A stretch of 64,000 nucleotides of DNA from Phycisphaerae bacterium (lineage in GTDB: Bacteria; Planctomycetota; Phycisphaerae; Phycisphaerales; SM1A02). The notes beneath the pieces were generated by a model. The model had not been told where the DNA came from and searched no databases. It worked only from the letters and a program-made list of their open reading frames with translations. The stretch's first letter is position 1, and every line of letters starts with the position of its first letter. The stretch covers positions 39,948-103,947 of the forward strand of contig PBAX01000025.1 in the NCBI GenBank assembly GCA_002716385.1. The letters are read 5' to 3'. Positions 8,498 through 17,128 of the stretch are shown here, piece after piece. The translations under genes were made by a program, and so were the position numbers.

Positions 8498-9680
8498 GGA
8501 CCGTTACGGGAACAGGCAGCTTCATGAAAATAGAGATGATCAGCGAAACGGCGAAGGTGATCGCGACAATCGTGAACAATTCCCCGTAATCCAGCCCAAT
8601 TGACATGAGTGCCCCTGAGATGAATGCGCCGAGTGTAAATGTTATGGAAGTCACTATCTTCATGATCTTGAGCCATATCGCTTCAGCGGCAGGCCCGGCA
8701 ATTTCAAGAACGTTGTATGTCTTGAGTGCACTTGTGCCAGAGAAGGAGATTGCCATCAGCAAGCTTGCGGCCAAGCAGACCCAGAGTGTGCTGCTCAGGA
8801 TAATCGCCACTGTGGAGGCCAGCCCGATGGCAATGGCGAGGACGAAGCTGACGTATCGGCCGAAGATCCTGACCAGAAGGTAGTCGCAGGTGATTCCGCC
8901 GATGGTCATTCCGATTCCTATCACCGCGTAATAGGCCGAGCTTGATTCCGCCGGAACCTTGAATAGATCGGATATGTAGGCGGCGAAGTAGATGTAGAAG
9001 GGAGCGGAGGCGAAGGTGATAAGCCCGTAGCAGACACTCAGGAGAATCAGCTGCTTTCGATGGTGGGAATGTGCATGTTTCAATTTCGGGAATTCAGGCG
9101 CCCCCGCTCGGCTATGCAGGCCTGGCCAGGCGATCATGATGCAGACTGCGGTGAGAATCGTGGCCAGGATCCAGCCGTTGGCCGGTGAGCTCACGAGATC
9201 GACGAATGGCATTGGCAGCAAGATGCTGATGATGATGAGCCCGAATCCGCTTCCAAATCCAACAAGGCCGATCAGGGCTCCTCTCGCGCTTCCCCTCACT
9301 CCCTGGGTGATGAGCGAAGTGATGGCTATTGACGAGGCTGCGGTGGAGACACCGGAGAGGAATCGCAGGGCACCAAGCCATATTGGGCCGTAGTCGATCG
9401 CCGAAAGGCCAAGGCTTGCCAGGCCGATCAAGAGAAAGAGTCGGGCGGAAAATCCAAGACTGCGCCTTCTCGCGATGGCCGTGCTCGCGAATGCCCCAAT
9501 GAACAATCCAATGGATGCGGCGGCTGAGATGTACCCAGCCTGGGATTTGCTGATCCATTCATGCTTCAGCATCGATGGAAGAAGGGGACCAAACAGCCCC
9601 ACCATGATGCCTGTGCCTGAAAACATCGCCAGAATGCAGGCCATCGCCCGAAACCAGATTCGCTCGCTCAGTCTGGTCAC
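8475..9680 (-). CDS. MFS transporter, YbfB/YjiJ-like (paralog 2)
   Basis: The protein is 401 residues with about twelve predicted membrane segments. Parallel stretches (LGLSAIDYGPIWL here, VGLSAIDFGPWWL in the neighbour; IAWPGLHSRAG versus VAWPGLKTRSG) show that it and the adjacent gene arose by tandem duplication followed by strong divergence. A His-rich loop (KHAHSHHRK) lies between the two halves. The start codon is GTG, with AGGTT about six bases before it inside the end of the tryptophan dioxygenase gene. The spacing of one base indicates co-transcription. Substrate unknown. Confidence 0.87.
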   Translation of the reverse strand: MTRLSERIWFRAMACILAMFSGTGIMVGLFGPLLPSMLKHEWISKSQAGYISAAASIGLFIGAFASTAIARRRSLGFSARLFLLIGLASLGLSAIDYGPIWLGALRFLSGVSTAASSIAITSLITQGVRGSARGALIGLVGFGSGFGLIIISILLPMPFVDLVSSPANGWILATILTAVCIMIAWPGLHSRAGAPEFPKLKHAHSHHRKQLILLSVCYGLITFASAPFYIYFAAYISDLFKVPAESSSAYYAVIGIGMTIGGITCDYLLVRIFGRYVSFVLAIAIGLASTVAIILSSTLWVCLAASLLMAISFSGTSALKTYNVLEIAGPAAEAIWLKIMKIVTSITFTLGAFISGALMSIGLDYGELFTIVAITFAVSLIISIFMKLPVPVTVHVHDTTE

Positions 9681-9681
9681 G

Positions 9682-10479
9682 CTAGAACCTGTGGCGGATG
9701 GCCCAGAGATCCGGGAATACGGGTTCGAAGAGCGTGCTCTCGAGATACTTCACGCCGGGCGAACCGCCCGTTCCATGCTTCCCGCCGATGGTTCGTCGCA
9801 CGAGCTGCACATGGCGATATCGCCACTCCTGGAGCCCTTCATCGATATCGAGCATGAGTTCGAAGAGGTTGACCATCTCGGGCGATTCCTGCGAAAGCTT
9901 CACCAGTAGATCCTGAACACACTCGTTGGGCTCATATCGCTGCGCAATGTCGCGGTCGAGCACCTCTGACGGGAACTCACCGCCTCGACTGGCCAGGAAG
10001 GAATGGAAGTCGTCGATGAGGGATGGCTGCTTCAATCGTTCCATGGCGACATCCCGGCCATGCATTCCCTCCGGCATGTACTTGAGCACCTCTTCACGCT
10101 TGAGTCCGAGCCTGAATTCGATTTCCCTGAACTGCATGGACTGGAATCCGGATGCGGTGTCCAGACGATCCCTGAACGAGACGAAGGACTCCGGAGTCAT
10201 GGTCTCGAGGATGTCGACTTGTCCGACGATGGTCTTGAGGATCATCCGGACTCGCTTCAGCAGGTTGTAGACGCCCCACAGATCGCCTTCGCGAAAACGG
10301 GCGCCGGCAAGATCGAGTTCATGCAGCATCTGCTTGAACCAGAGCTCATGTACCTGATGGATGATGATGAACAGTGTCTCATCATGCTCCGGCGGGTTCG
10401 AGCGTGGCTGCTGGATATCTAGGAGCTGGTCGATATGCAGATAGCTTGCGTAGGTGAGTTGTTCTGTCTTGGGTGGCAT
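9682..10479 (-). CDS. kynA: Tryptophan 2,3-dioxygenase
   Basis: The protein is 265 residues. This heme enzyme opens the indole ring of L-tryptophan with O2 to give N-formylkynurenine. Family marks are HQVHELWFKQ (H41 is the active-site His of bacterial TDO), RVRMILKTIVGQVDILETMTP, and the C-terminal RRTIGGKHGTGGSPG substrate loop preceded by EWRYRHVQ, whose His is the expected proximal heme ligand. It lies 19 bp downstream of the kynurenine monooxygenase gene on the same strand and directly upstream of two transporters and kynB. Confidence 0.97.
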   Translation of the reverse strand: MPPKTEQLTYASYLHIDQLLDIQQPRSNPPEHDETLFIIIHQVHELWFKQMLHELDLAGARFREGDLWGVYNLLKRVRMILKTIVGQVDILETMTPESFVSFRDRLDTASGFQSMQFREIEFRLGLKREEVLKYMPEGMHGRDVAMERLKQPSLIDDFHSFLASRGGEFPSEVLDRDIAQRYEPNECVQDLLVKLSQESPEMVNLFELMLDIDEGLQEWRYRHVQLVRRTIGGKHGTGGSPGVKYLESTLFEPVFPDLWAIRHRF

Positions 10480-10498
10480 GGATGGAACCTACTAACTC

Positions 10499-11851
10499 TC
10501 AGACTATGATGCCTCCAAGAAAGCCGACCATGAGCAGGATGACGGCCAGCACGACCAATGGGACGGTCCTGACAAGTTGTCTTCGGCGTTCCTGGCGACG
10601 GGTGATGTCGCTGTATGGAGTGGTTGAGAAGGAAACGAGGTTGTACACGGGCTGGACGTAGGCAGGCATGACCCGATGCAGCCGGCGTTCCAGCTTCTGG
10701 ACAAGGCGGAACATGGTCGAATTGACCTTGTCCCTCATGATGAGGAAGTTCTCCATGCTCAGTTGGGCGATGGCGTCGCCGTTGGGCTTCTGCTCCCGGC
10801 TGAATTCCCGTATGGCCTGCTTGATGTCACGCCCGTGCTTCCTGAGATGCTTCTGGAGAACCAGGCAATCCTGGAAGGCGGCATTCATCCCCTGCCCGTA
10901 GAACGGGACGATGGCATGGGCCGCGTCGCCGAGGAGGACGGCGTGATCTCCGCAGTACCAGCGATCGCATGAGATCGTGACGAGATTGCCCACGGGGTTC
11001 TCCCGACAGTCCTCGACCAGAGTAGGCATGAGATCGACGGCATCCGGGTAGATGTCTCTGATGAATTCGGTCGGATCATCGGCCGAATCGAGCGACTGGA
11101 AGCTCGTGCCTTCACCTTCGCGTGGCCAGAAGAGCGTGCAGGTGAAGCTCTTGTCCGTATTGGGCAGCGCGATCATCATTGAGGCGCCACGAGGCCAGAT
11201 GTGAAGCGCATCGGGATCGATCGCGTACTCCCCGGATGGTGTCGGTGGTATCACCAGTTCCTTGTAGCCATGGGATATGAAGGACTGGCTGAAACCGAAC
11301 CCCCCCTTGTCGGACGATCTCTGCATCGCGCTGCGAATCGCGGAATACGCGCCATCGGCGCCGACGATGAGATCGGCCTTGATGGTCCGTGTCTCGTTGT
11401 CGTGAGCATGTTGGACAGTGACCTCTCCGGACTGGAAGTCGACATCCACGATCGGTTCCTCGAAATGCAGGGTGACATGCTCATGTTTCGCGGCCTGCTC
11501 GAGCAGCCGGAGGTTCAGGTCGCCTCGTGAAACGGAGTTGATGGCCTCGGCGGGGTCTGAGCTGTACGGATGAAAGCTCTCCTGCCCTTCGGCGGAATGA
11601 AGAATCCGTCCCTTCATCGGAATGGCCATCGTCTCCATGACGTGCTCACGCAGTCCGATCCTCTCAAGCGCCTCGAGGCCGCGGTTGGACAGCGCCAGAT
11701 TGATCGAACGGCCACCGAGGAATCCACGGCGGCGTGGATCGGAACGACGTTCGTAGACCGAGACCCGATGGCCATCCTGGGCCAGAAGACTCGCGAGCAG
11801 ACTCCCGGCAAGCCCAGCACCTCCGATGACGACATGGAGTCCTTCGCTCAT
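10499..11851 (-). CDS. kmo: Kynurenine 3-monooxygenase with C-terminal membrane helix
   Basis: The protein is 450 residues. This FAD/NADPH hydroxylase makes 3-hydroxykynurenine from kynurenine. Seen: the dinucleotide motif GGAGLAGS, the KMO-typical GGRSINLALSNRG, the second FAD motif GDAAHAIVPFYGQGMNAAF, and a late region ending in a basic stretch (RRQERRRQ) plus a hydrophobic helix covering about the last 22 residues. A C-terminal membrane anchor is known for mitochondrial KMO, so this bacterial form may also sit on the inner membrane. It overlaps kynureninase by four bases (ATGA). Confidence 0.95.
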   Translation of the reverse strand: MSEGLHVVIGGAGLAGSLLASLLAQDGHRVSVYERRSDPRRRGFLGGRSINLALSNRGLEALERIGLREHVMETMAIPMKGRILHSAEGQESFHPYSSDPAEAINSVSRGDLNLRLLEQAAKHEHVTLHFEEPIVDVDFQSGEVTVQHAHDNETRTIKADLIVGADGAYSAIRSAMQRSSDKGGFGFSQSFISHGYKELVIPPTPSGEYAIDPDALHIWPRGASMMIALPNTDKSFTCTLFWPREGEGTSFQSLDSADDPTEFIRDIYPDAVDLMPTLVEDCRENPVGNLVTISCDRWYCGDHAVLLGDAAHAIVPFYGQGMNAAFQDCLVLQKHLRKHGRDIKQAIREFSREQKPNGDAIAQLSMENFLIMRDKVNSTMFRLVQKLERRLHRVMPAYVQPVYNLVSFSTTPYSDITRRQERRRQLVRTVPLVVLAVILLMVGFLGGIIV

Positions 11852-13143
11852 GGATCAGGAGTTCCGAATCGGTCGCCCATGAGCATCGCGAACTTCCAGC
11901 AGTCATGGAAACTGTTGTACATCGGTGTCGGGGCGATTCTGACAACGTTGGGAGGCCGGAAGTCGGCGACGACGCCGCACTCCTCGATGGTGGCGAAGGC
12001 CTCGGTCGCATCACCGTCGACCACTATCGAGAGCTGGCATCCGTGCTCGTCGTCAGCGTCGGGGGTGATGATCCGATATCGACGTCCCGGCCTCGATTCG
12101 AGCATCGAGCGGAGATAGCCGGTGAGTCTCAATGAGCGTTCACGAAGTGCTGCCATGCCGACCCCGTCGAAGAGTTCGAGGGATGCTCGCAAGGGTGCCA
12201 TGGCGAGTATCGGCGGATTGCTCATCTGCCAGGACTCGACATTGGAGACCGGCACGAATTGATCCTGAAGATGCATCTGGAAGCGAGTGTCCGGATCATT
12301 GCCCCACCAGCCTGCGAGCCTTGGGATATCCGGATTGGAAGCATGACGCTCATGCACATAGGCTCCAGCGATCGCACCCGGCGACGCATTGAGATATTTG
12401 TAGGAGCACCAGGCGGCGAAATCGACCTCCCAATCGTGAAGATTGAGGATGATGTTGCCGGCCGCATGGGCGAGATCGAATCCGACCATGGCCCCTGCCC
12501 GATGACCGGCTTCGGTGATGGCGGGCATGTCGAGAACCTGGCCGGTCAGGAAGTTCAGTCCGCCCATCATCACGGTGGCGATCTCATCACCATGCGACTC
12601 GATCGTCTCGATGATGTCGGATGTCCTGAGTGTCTCCTCTCCGTCTCGTGGCCCCACTTCCATTATCACGTCATCAGGGTCGAGGCCGCGGGCCTTCACG
12701 TGGCTCTGCAGGCAGTAGATGTCCGAGGGAAACGCCGGGGATTCCATGAGGATTCGTCGTCTCTGGCCCTCTGGTCGGTAGAAGCTGGTCAGCAGCAGAT
12801 GGAGATTCACCGTCAGGGAGTTCATCATGACCACTTCGCCTGATCGGGCGCCGACAAGGCGGGCCCCCGTCTCTCGGAAATGCTCGTGATAGGGATACCA
12901 GGGAGCGGATCCATTCCGGTGTCCATGGACACCACGGGCGGCCCAGCTGGTCATCACTTCATTCACATGATCCACGGCCCTTCGAGGTTGAAGCCCGAGG
13001 GAGTTTCCGCAGAAGTACAGGACGGGTTCGCCATTCGGGCCAGCGGGAATGCTGAACTCCTCTCTCAGCGAGGAGAGCGGATCGGCCTGATCGAGTGCGA
13101 TGGCGGACGCTTCATCCTGTGACACGTCATCAAGCATCGTCAT
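11848..13143 (-). CDS. kynU: Kynureninase
   Basis: The protein is about 431 residues. This PLP enzyme cleaves 3-hydroxykynurenine to 3-hydroxyanthranilate and alanine. Marks: YFCGNSLGLQP near the N-terminus, WYPYHEHFR, the cofactor Asp and His in GFDLAHAAGN, the PLP Lys in WCSYKYLNASPG (about residue 249), and RLAGWWGND. The ATG at 13143 is preferred over the TTG at 13167 because AAAGAGG lies about six bases upstream. It overlaps the ACMSD gene by 14 bp and the monooxygenase gene by four. Together with ACMSD this points to the 3-hydroxyanthranilate branch and not the anthranilate branch. Confidence 0.97.
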   Translation of the reverse strand: MTMLDDVSQDEASAIALDQADPLSSLREEFSIPAGPNGEPVLYFCGNSLGLQPRRAVDHVNEVMTSWAARGVHGHRNGSAPWYPYHEHFRETGARLVGARSGEVVMMNSLTVNLHLLLTSFYRPEGQRRRILMESPAFPSDIYCLQSHVKARGLDPDDVIMEVGPRDGEETLRTSDIIETIESHGDEIATVMMGGLNFLTGQVLDMPAITEAGHRAGAMVGFDLAHAAGNIILNLHDWEVDFAAWCSYKYLNASPGAIAGAYVHERHASNPDIPRLAGWWGNDPDTRFQMHLQDQFVPVSNVESWQMSNPPILAMAPLRASLELFDGVGMAALRERSLRLTGYLRSMLESRPGRRYRIITPDADDEHGCQLSIVVDGDATEAFATIEECGVVADFRPPNVVRIAPTPMYNSFHDCWKFAMLMGDRFGTPDP

Positions 13144-14173
13144 GGACAACCTCTTTGGTGTCGGCAAGGAAGGTGGACGCGTTCAGACCGAGGAACTCGA
13201 GTGCGGTTCCCGAGAGGATTCGATCTCTTGTACGCGGGTCGAGAGACATGGATTCGATCAGCTGTCCGGGGACGGCTTCTCCCAGAGGGAACGGGTAGTC
13301 GCTGCCGAGCGCAACGCGATCGGCTCCCATCACCTCGATGAGGAGCTGGAGAGTGTCGGCATCGTGAACAAGTGAATCGACATAGCAGCGACGAAGCAGT
13401 TCCCTGGGCGAGACCTTCGAGTCGATGCCGCACAGATCGGGACGGACATCGAATCCGTGTTGTATCCGACCGATCGTGAATGGAGTCGATCCTCCGCCAT
13501 GGGCAAAGGCGATCCTGAGCCCCTCGAGTTTCTCGAGCACGCCACCCATCATGAGCGAGGCCATGGCCGTCGCGGTTTCCGCAGGCATGCCCACCAGCCA
13601 GGGAAGCCAGTACTTGGGATGGCGGTCCTTGCCGAGCATCTCCCATGGATGGACGAATATGGAGGCATCGAGATCGCGAGCGGCTTCGAGCACCGCGACC
13701 ACGCCTGGATCGTCGAGGTTGGCTCCGTTGATGTTCGTACCGATCTGTATGCCGGGCATACCGAGCTCCTTGACGCACCGCTCGAGTTCCCTGATCGCCA
13801 GATCAGGAGACTGCATGGGAACGTTTCCCAGTCCCACGAATCGGGTGGGATAGGTCGAGACCACGCCGGCCATGTGGTCGTTGAGAAGCATGGAGAGGTC
13901 CAAGGCGTGCTCGGGCTCGGCCCAGTAGGTGAACATGATCGGCACGGTGGAGAGGACCTGGACGCGGACGCCTGCCTGGTCGCAATCCGACAGTCGAACC
14001 ACTGGATCCCAGCTATTCGACTCGATCTCGCGAAAAAAATTATCACCGACCATCATCTTGGCTGAGCATGATTGCTGGTGCTCCAGACGGACCCAGTCGC
14101 CGCATCCGTAGCGTTCAGCCAGATCCGGCCACTTCTCGGGAAGTATGTGTGTATGGAGGTCTATCTTGAGCAC
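13130..14173 (-). CDS. 2-amino-3-carboxymuconate-6-semialdehyde decarboxylase (ACMSD)
   Basis: The protein is about 347 residues, an amidohydrolase-fold Zn enzyme that decarboxylates ACMS to 2-aminomuconate semialdehyde and so steers carbon away from quinolinate/NAD. Visible: H7 and H9 in DLHTHILPE, FVHPWEM, KYWLPWLVGMPAET, CFAHGGG-like IAFAHGGG, and GSDYPFPLGE with the metal-binding Asp. These stretches are close to the animal and Pseudomonas enzymes. The GTG at 14173 gives the expected N-terminus, and a TAGAAT hexamer ends seven bases before it, so the transcript may be leaderless. The longer frame to 14332 has no family-like residues. First gene of the minus-strand tryptophan operon. Confidence 0.95.
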   Translation of the reverse strand: MLKIDLHTHILPEKWPDLAERYGCGDWVRLEHQQSCSAKMMVGDNFFREIESNSWDPVVRLSDCDQAGVRVQVLSTVPIMFTYWAEPEHALDLSMLLNDHMAGVVSTYPTRFVGLGNVPMQSPDLAIRELERCVKELGMPGIQIGTNINGANLDDPGVVAVLEAARDLDASIFVHPWEMLGKDRHPKYWLPWLVGMPAETATAMASLMMGGVLEKLEGLRIAFAHGGGSTPFTIGRIQHGFDVRPDLCGIDSKVSPRELLRRCYVDSLVHDADTLQLLIEVMGADRVALGSDYPFPLGEAVPGQLIESMSLDPRTRDRILSGTALEFLGLNASTFLADTKEVVHDDA

Positions 14174-14180
14174 GACGTTG

Positions 14181-14186
14181 ATTCTA
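14181..14186 (-). promoter_or_regulatory. Candidate -10 element of the tryptophan operon
   Basis: On the minus strand the hexamer TAGAAT stands seven bases before the GTG of the ACMSD gene. That spacing would place the transcript start at or beside the start codon. No convincing -35 hexamer is seen 16-18 bases further upstream. Confidence 0.4.
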
Positions 14187-14363
14187 CCGAGGACCCTGCA
14201 GCGGCTCATCCAGCCACGGCCCGGCGGATCTCCCGAATGGACATGGAAGATGCCGCCGTGCTCAAAAACCCGCTCAAACAGGGTGAAAATCCACTTTTCA
14301 GGACAATTGAAGGCTCCGAAGGGATATCTCAAATCCGCTTGGCGCGGTACACTTTCCGCCTTG

Positions 14364-14452
14364 GGACAGGTGACCGAGCGGCTGAAGGTACCGGTTTGCT
14401 AAACCGGCGTAGGGTGCAAACTCTACCGCGGGTTCGAATCCCGCCCTGTCCG
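14364..14452 (+). tRNA. tRNA-Ser (anticodon GCU)
   Basis: The class II tRNA folds cleanly: acceptor GGACAGG/CCTGTCC, anticodon stem CCGGT/ACCGG around loop TTGCTAA, a long variable arm, and a T-arm GCGGG-TTCGAAT-CCCGC. Discriminator G; no CCA is encoded. A TACACT hexamer at 14348-14353 could be its -10 element. A strong hairpin terminator follows. Confidence 0.97.
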
Positions 14453-14463
14453 CTTCCGAGGAA

Positions 14464-14499
14464 AACTGCTCGCACTTCAGGGTGCGGGCAGTTTTTTTT
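14464..14499 (+). terminator. Rho-independent terminator after tRNA-Ser
   Basis: The inverted repeat AACTGC-T-CGCAC / GTGCG-G-GCAGTT surrounds a six-base loop and is followed by a run of T residues. It ends the tRNA-Ser transcript. Confidence 0.9.
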
Positions 14500-14698
14500 A
14501 AAGTTATCGAGCCTTTTCGAAACCGCACCATTGAAATGCCGGCCTGCAAAAAACCCTGTATTTCTAGGCAATTCGGCTTGCACACAAGCCCATTACATGA
14601 GTACCTTCCCGTCATCAAAGGTGGAACGTCCACCAACAATTGGTTGCTCCGACGGCTACCGGGAGTCGGTAGTTAGGCGAGGAGGAAAGGATTCTCAA

Positions 14699-15061
14699 AT
14701 GGCCAAGAAAAAGACCACTCGTAAAAAGACCACCAAGAAGAAGGCATCATCCACCGAGATGAAGCCACGTACCAAGACCGAGATCTTTGGAAGCATCTCC
14801 GAGGACACAGGGCTCACCCGCAAGGAAGTCGCCTCCGTCTTCGAGTCAATGTCTTCCCTGATCAAGAAGGACATTGGTCGTCGCGGACCAGGCACCTTCA
14901 CCGTTCCTGGACTTCTCAAGATTCGCAAGCACCGCAAGCCCGCGACTAAGCGACGCTTCGGCAAGAACCCCTTCACCGGTGAAGAGCAGTGGTTCGCCGC
15001 CAAGCCTGCCAAGAATGTCGTGAAGTTCACGGCACTCAAGGGCCTCAAGGAGATGGTCTGA
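14699..15061 (+). CDS. HU/IHF-family DNA-binding protein with Lys-rich N-terminal tail
   Basis: The protein is 120 residues. The C-terminal about 90 residues carry the HU fold (KTEIFGSISEDTGLTRKEV, then GTFTVPGLLKIRK, RFGKNPFTGE). The first about 18 residues are almost all Lys, Thr and Arg, a histone-H1-like tail that standard HU lacks. The family bends and compacts DNA as a dimer. The ATG at 14699 is chosen because GGAGGAAAGG lies about nine bases upstream; the frame stays open further upstream only through the tRNA region. It is flanked by terminators on both sides, so it is monocistronic. Confidence 0.93.
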   Translation: MAKKKTTRKKTTKKKASSTEMKPRTKTEIFGSISEDTGLTRKEVASVFESMSSLIKKDIGRRGPGTFTVPGLLKIRKHRKPATKRRFGKNPFTGEEQWFAAKPAKNVVKFTALKGLKEMV

Positions 15062-15093
15062 TCTCCCAGACTTCTCCGTGTAATGACTTTCCT

Positions 15094-15133
15094 GAACCGA
15101 GGTCGCCCATGAGGGCGGCCTCGGTTCTTTTTT
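15094..15133 (+). terminator. Rho-independent terminator after the HU gene
   Basis: A perfect stem GAACCGAGG...CCTCGGTTC with an inner GCCC/GGGC extension is followed by six T residues. Its placement 32 bp after the HU stop is typical. Confidence 0.93.
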
Positions 15134-15161
15134 GCGACACGTGCTCTGCTAGTCTGACGTC

Positions 15162-16061
15162 ATGACATTGCCACCCGATCGAAGTCATGTTGCTACGGAG
15201 CAGCGACACGCATCCGAACCGATCGATCGGTTGGCCGATGATCGGCTGGTCGATGCCCTGCTGTCGGATCAGCTTGATGCGGTGAATGCATCATGTGCTG
15301 CCAGCGAATCGATGACACGATTTGTCGATGATCTCGTACCTCGAGTCAGGAATGGCGGGCGACTCTTCTATCTCGGTGCCGGCACGAGCGGTCGACTTGG
15401 CGTTCTGGATGCGTCCGAATGTCCCCCCACCTTCAACTCGGATCCATCGACGGTCGTCGGGCTGATTGCCGGAGGTGATGCGGCGTTGCGTCGATCGTCC
15501 GAGGCACGCGAAGATGATCCTTCCGGTGCTGATGACGAACTCGCGTCACATCATGTCGGCCCTGCAGACACGGTCCTCGGAATAGCCGCTGGCGGAACGA
15601 CACCATGGGTTCTTGGTGGAGTCGAAGAAGCCTCGCGACTTGGTGCCATGACTGGCCTGTTGACCTGTGCTCCATTACCGAGGAACGTTCGTCCGGATCA
15701 CCACATTCACCTTGATACGGGGGCGGAACTGCTGACGGGATCAACTCGGCTGAAGGCCGGGACGGCCACCAAGATCGCTCTGAACGCGATCACCACGAGT
15801 CTATTCGTGCGGCTCGGCAAGGTGTACGAAGGCCTCATGGTGGACCTCAGGGCGACCAACAGCAAGCTTCATGATCGCTGCCTTCGAATACTCTGCGACC
15901 TGTGTCCCACTATTGATCGAACTTCGGCCAACGAGCTCCTGATGCGGGCCGATGGAGAACTGAAAGTGGCGATCCTGATGGCGAGAAGCGATCTTGGCGG
16001 GGATGAATCAAGAAGATTGCTGGAGCAACATGGCGGCGATCTCAGAAACGCTCTGGGCTGA
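15162..16061 (+). CDS. murQ: N-acetylmuramic acid 6-phosphate etherase
   Basis: The protein is 299 residues, the usual MurQ length. SIS-domain marks are YLGAGTSGRLGVLDASECPPTF (includes the family Glu), GIAAGGTTPWVLGG and the C-terminal SRRLLEQHGGDLR. The enzyme splits the lactyl ether of MurNAc-6-phosphate to GlcNAc-6-phosphate and D-lactate in cell-wall recycling. It has no Shine-Dalgarno site; TAGTCT ends six bases before the ATG, suggesting a leaderless transcript. With mraY, murE and murF in the same window it supports a peptidoglycan-bearing organism that recycles its wall. Confidence 0.95.
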   Translation: MTLPPDRSHVATEQRHASEPIDRLADDRLVDALLSDQLDAVNASCAASESMTRFVDDLVPRVRNGGRLFYLGAGTSGRLGVLDASECPPTFNSDPSTVVGLIAGGDAALRRSSEAREDDPSGADDELASHHVGPADTVLGIAAGGTTPWVLGGVEEASRLGAMTGLLTCAPLPRNVRPDHHIHLDTGAELLTGSTRLKAGTATKIALNAITTSLFVRLGKVYEGLMVDLRATNSKLHDRCLRILCDLCPTIDRTSANELLMRADGELKVAILMARSDLGGDESRRLLEQHGGDLRNALG

Positions 16062-16195
16062 TGGTGCCGTTGGACCGGCGGACTCTTCTGCGATGGATGG
16101 TTATTGATTGGAATCGATTCATTCTGGCGACAGTGCCGAACTCCGCATGGACAGCCAATCTGGCATCGGCTTGGTCCTGAATGCCAACTTGATTT

Positions 16196-17128
16196 TCAGA
16201 CAATCGAATTGACATCGCCCACTCGGGCGGCGGCCTGATACTTGGCCATGCGTTCCTCGAGCCCTTCCATGGTCAGACCCTGTAGGCCTTCGAGGGCGAA
16301 GGCGCCCAGCGTGAAGCTGGCACTGACGGTCCCCCATGCCATGGCGGCCTGCAGATCGCTGAATTCCCAGCTGCCGCGTGAGGCGATGTAGCCCATGAAG
16401 CCGCCGGCGAAGGAATCTCCGCAGCCGGTCGGATCGACAACCATGGTCTCGTCGGCCGGATAGGCCGGAATCACGGCGACACCCTCGGGCGTGACCAGCA
16501 CGGCGCCATGTTCGCCCTTCTTGATGATGACGACCTTCGGCCCCATCTCCATGATGGCCTTGGCGGCGGTGAACGGATTGCGGTGTTCGGTCAGAAGCAG
16601 GGCTTCGGAGTCGTTGATGACGATTCCGTCGATCTCGCCGAGGAGACCGACCAGGTCATCCCGGGCGATGTTGATCCAGAGATCCATCGTGTCGGCGACC
16701 GTGAACTTCCGATTCGGCAGACTCTTGAGGAAGCCACGCTGGACACCGGGATGCGTATTGGCCAGGAATACGATCTCCGAGTCCTGGAAGGCATCTGGAA
16801 TGGCTGGAGGTGCTTCCTCGAGGACACCAAGGTCCGTGAAGAGCGTCTCCCGGTCGTTCATGTTCTCGAGATACTTGCCGCCCCATCGGAAGGTCTTCGA
16901 GCCCGCTCGTGTCTCGAGTCCGGCCAGATCGATTCCCGGGAATGATTCGAGCATGGAACGATGATCCGCCGGCCAGTCGTCACCGACCGCCGCCACGATT
17001 CGAGTCGAGGTGTAGCAGGAGGCAGCGGCTGCGAAGTAGGCGCACGATCCACCGAGGATGCCCTCGGCGGATCCGGTAGGCGTTTCAACGTTGTCGATAC
17101 CGATGGTTCCGGTGACGATCAGTGACAT
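16196..17128 (-). CDS. PfkB-family carbohydrate/nucleoside kinase
   Basis: The protein is 310 residues with the PfkB signature DPTGCGDSFAGGF (catalytic Asp and anion hole), an N-terminal GGSCAYFA substrate-lid region, and IVINDSEALLL. It phosphorylates a sugar or nucleoside using ATP. The acceptor cannot be fixed from sequence, and adenosine, ribose or a ketose are all possible. It is convergent with murQ over 134 bp of non-coding DNA and is a single-gene unit as far as can be seen. Confidence 0.88.
   Translation of the reverse strand: MSLIVTGTIGIDNVETPTGSAEGILGGSCAYFAAAASCYTSTRIVAAVGDDWPADHRSMLESFPGIDLAGLETRAGSKTFRWGGKYLENMNDRETLFTDLGVLEEAPPAIPDAFQDSEIVFLANTHPGVQRGFLKSLPNRKFTVADTMDLWINIARDDLVGLLGEIDGIVINDSEALLLTEHRNPFTAAKAIMEMGPKVVIIKKGEHGAVLVTPEGVAVIPAYPADETMVVDPTGCGDSFAGGFMGYIASRGSWEFSDLQAAMAWGTVSASFTLGAFALEGLQGLTMEGLEERMAKYQAAARVGDVNSIV

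Noticed and set aside
14072..14698. Long N-terminal extension of the HU frame
   Set aside because: It runs through tRNA-Ser and its terminator; the ATG at 14699 with a strong Shine-Dalgarno site gives the real protein.
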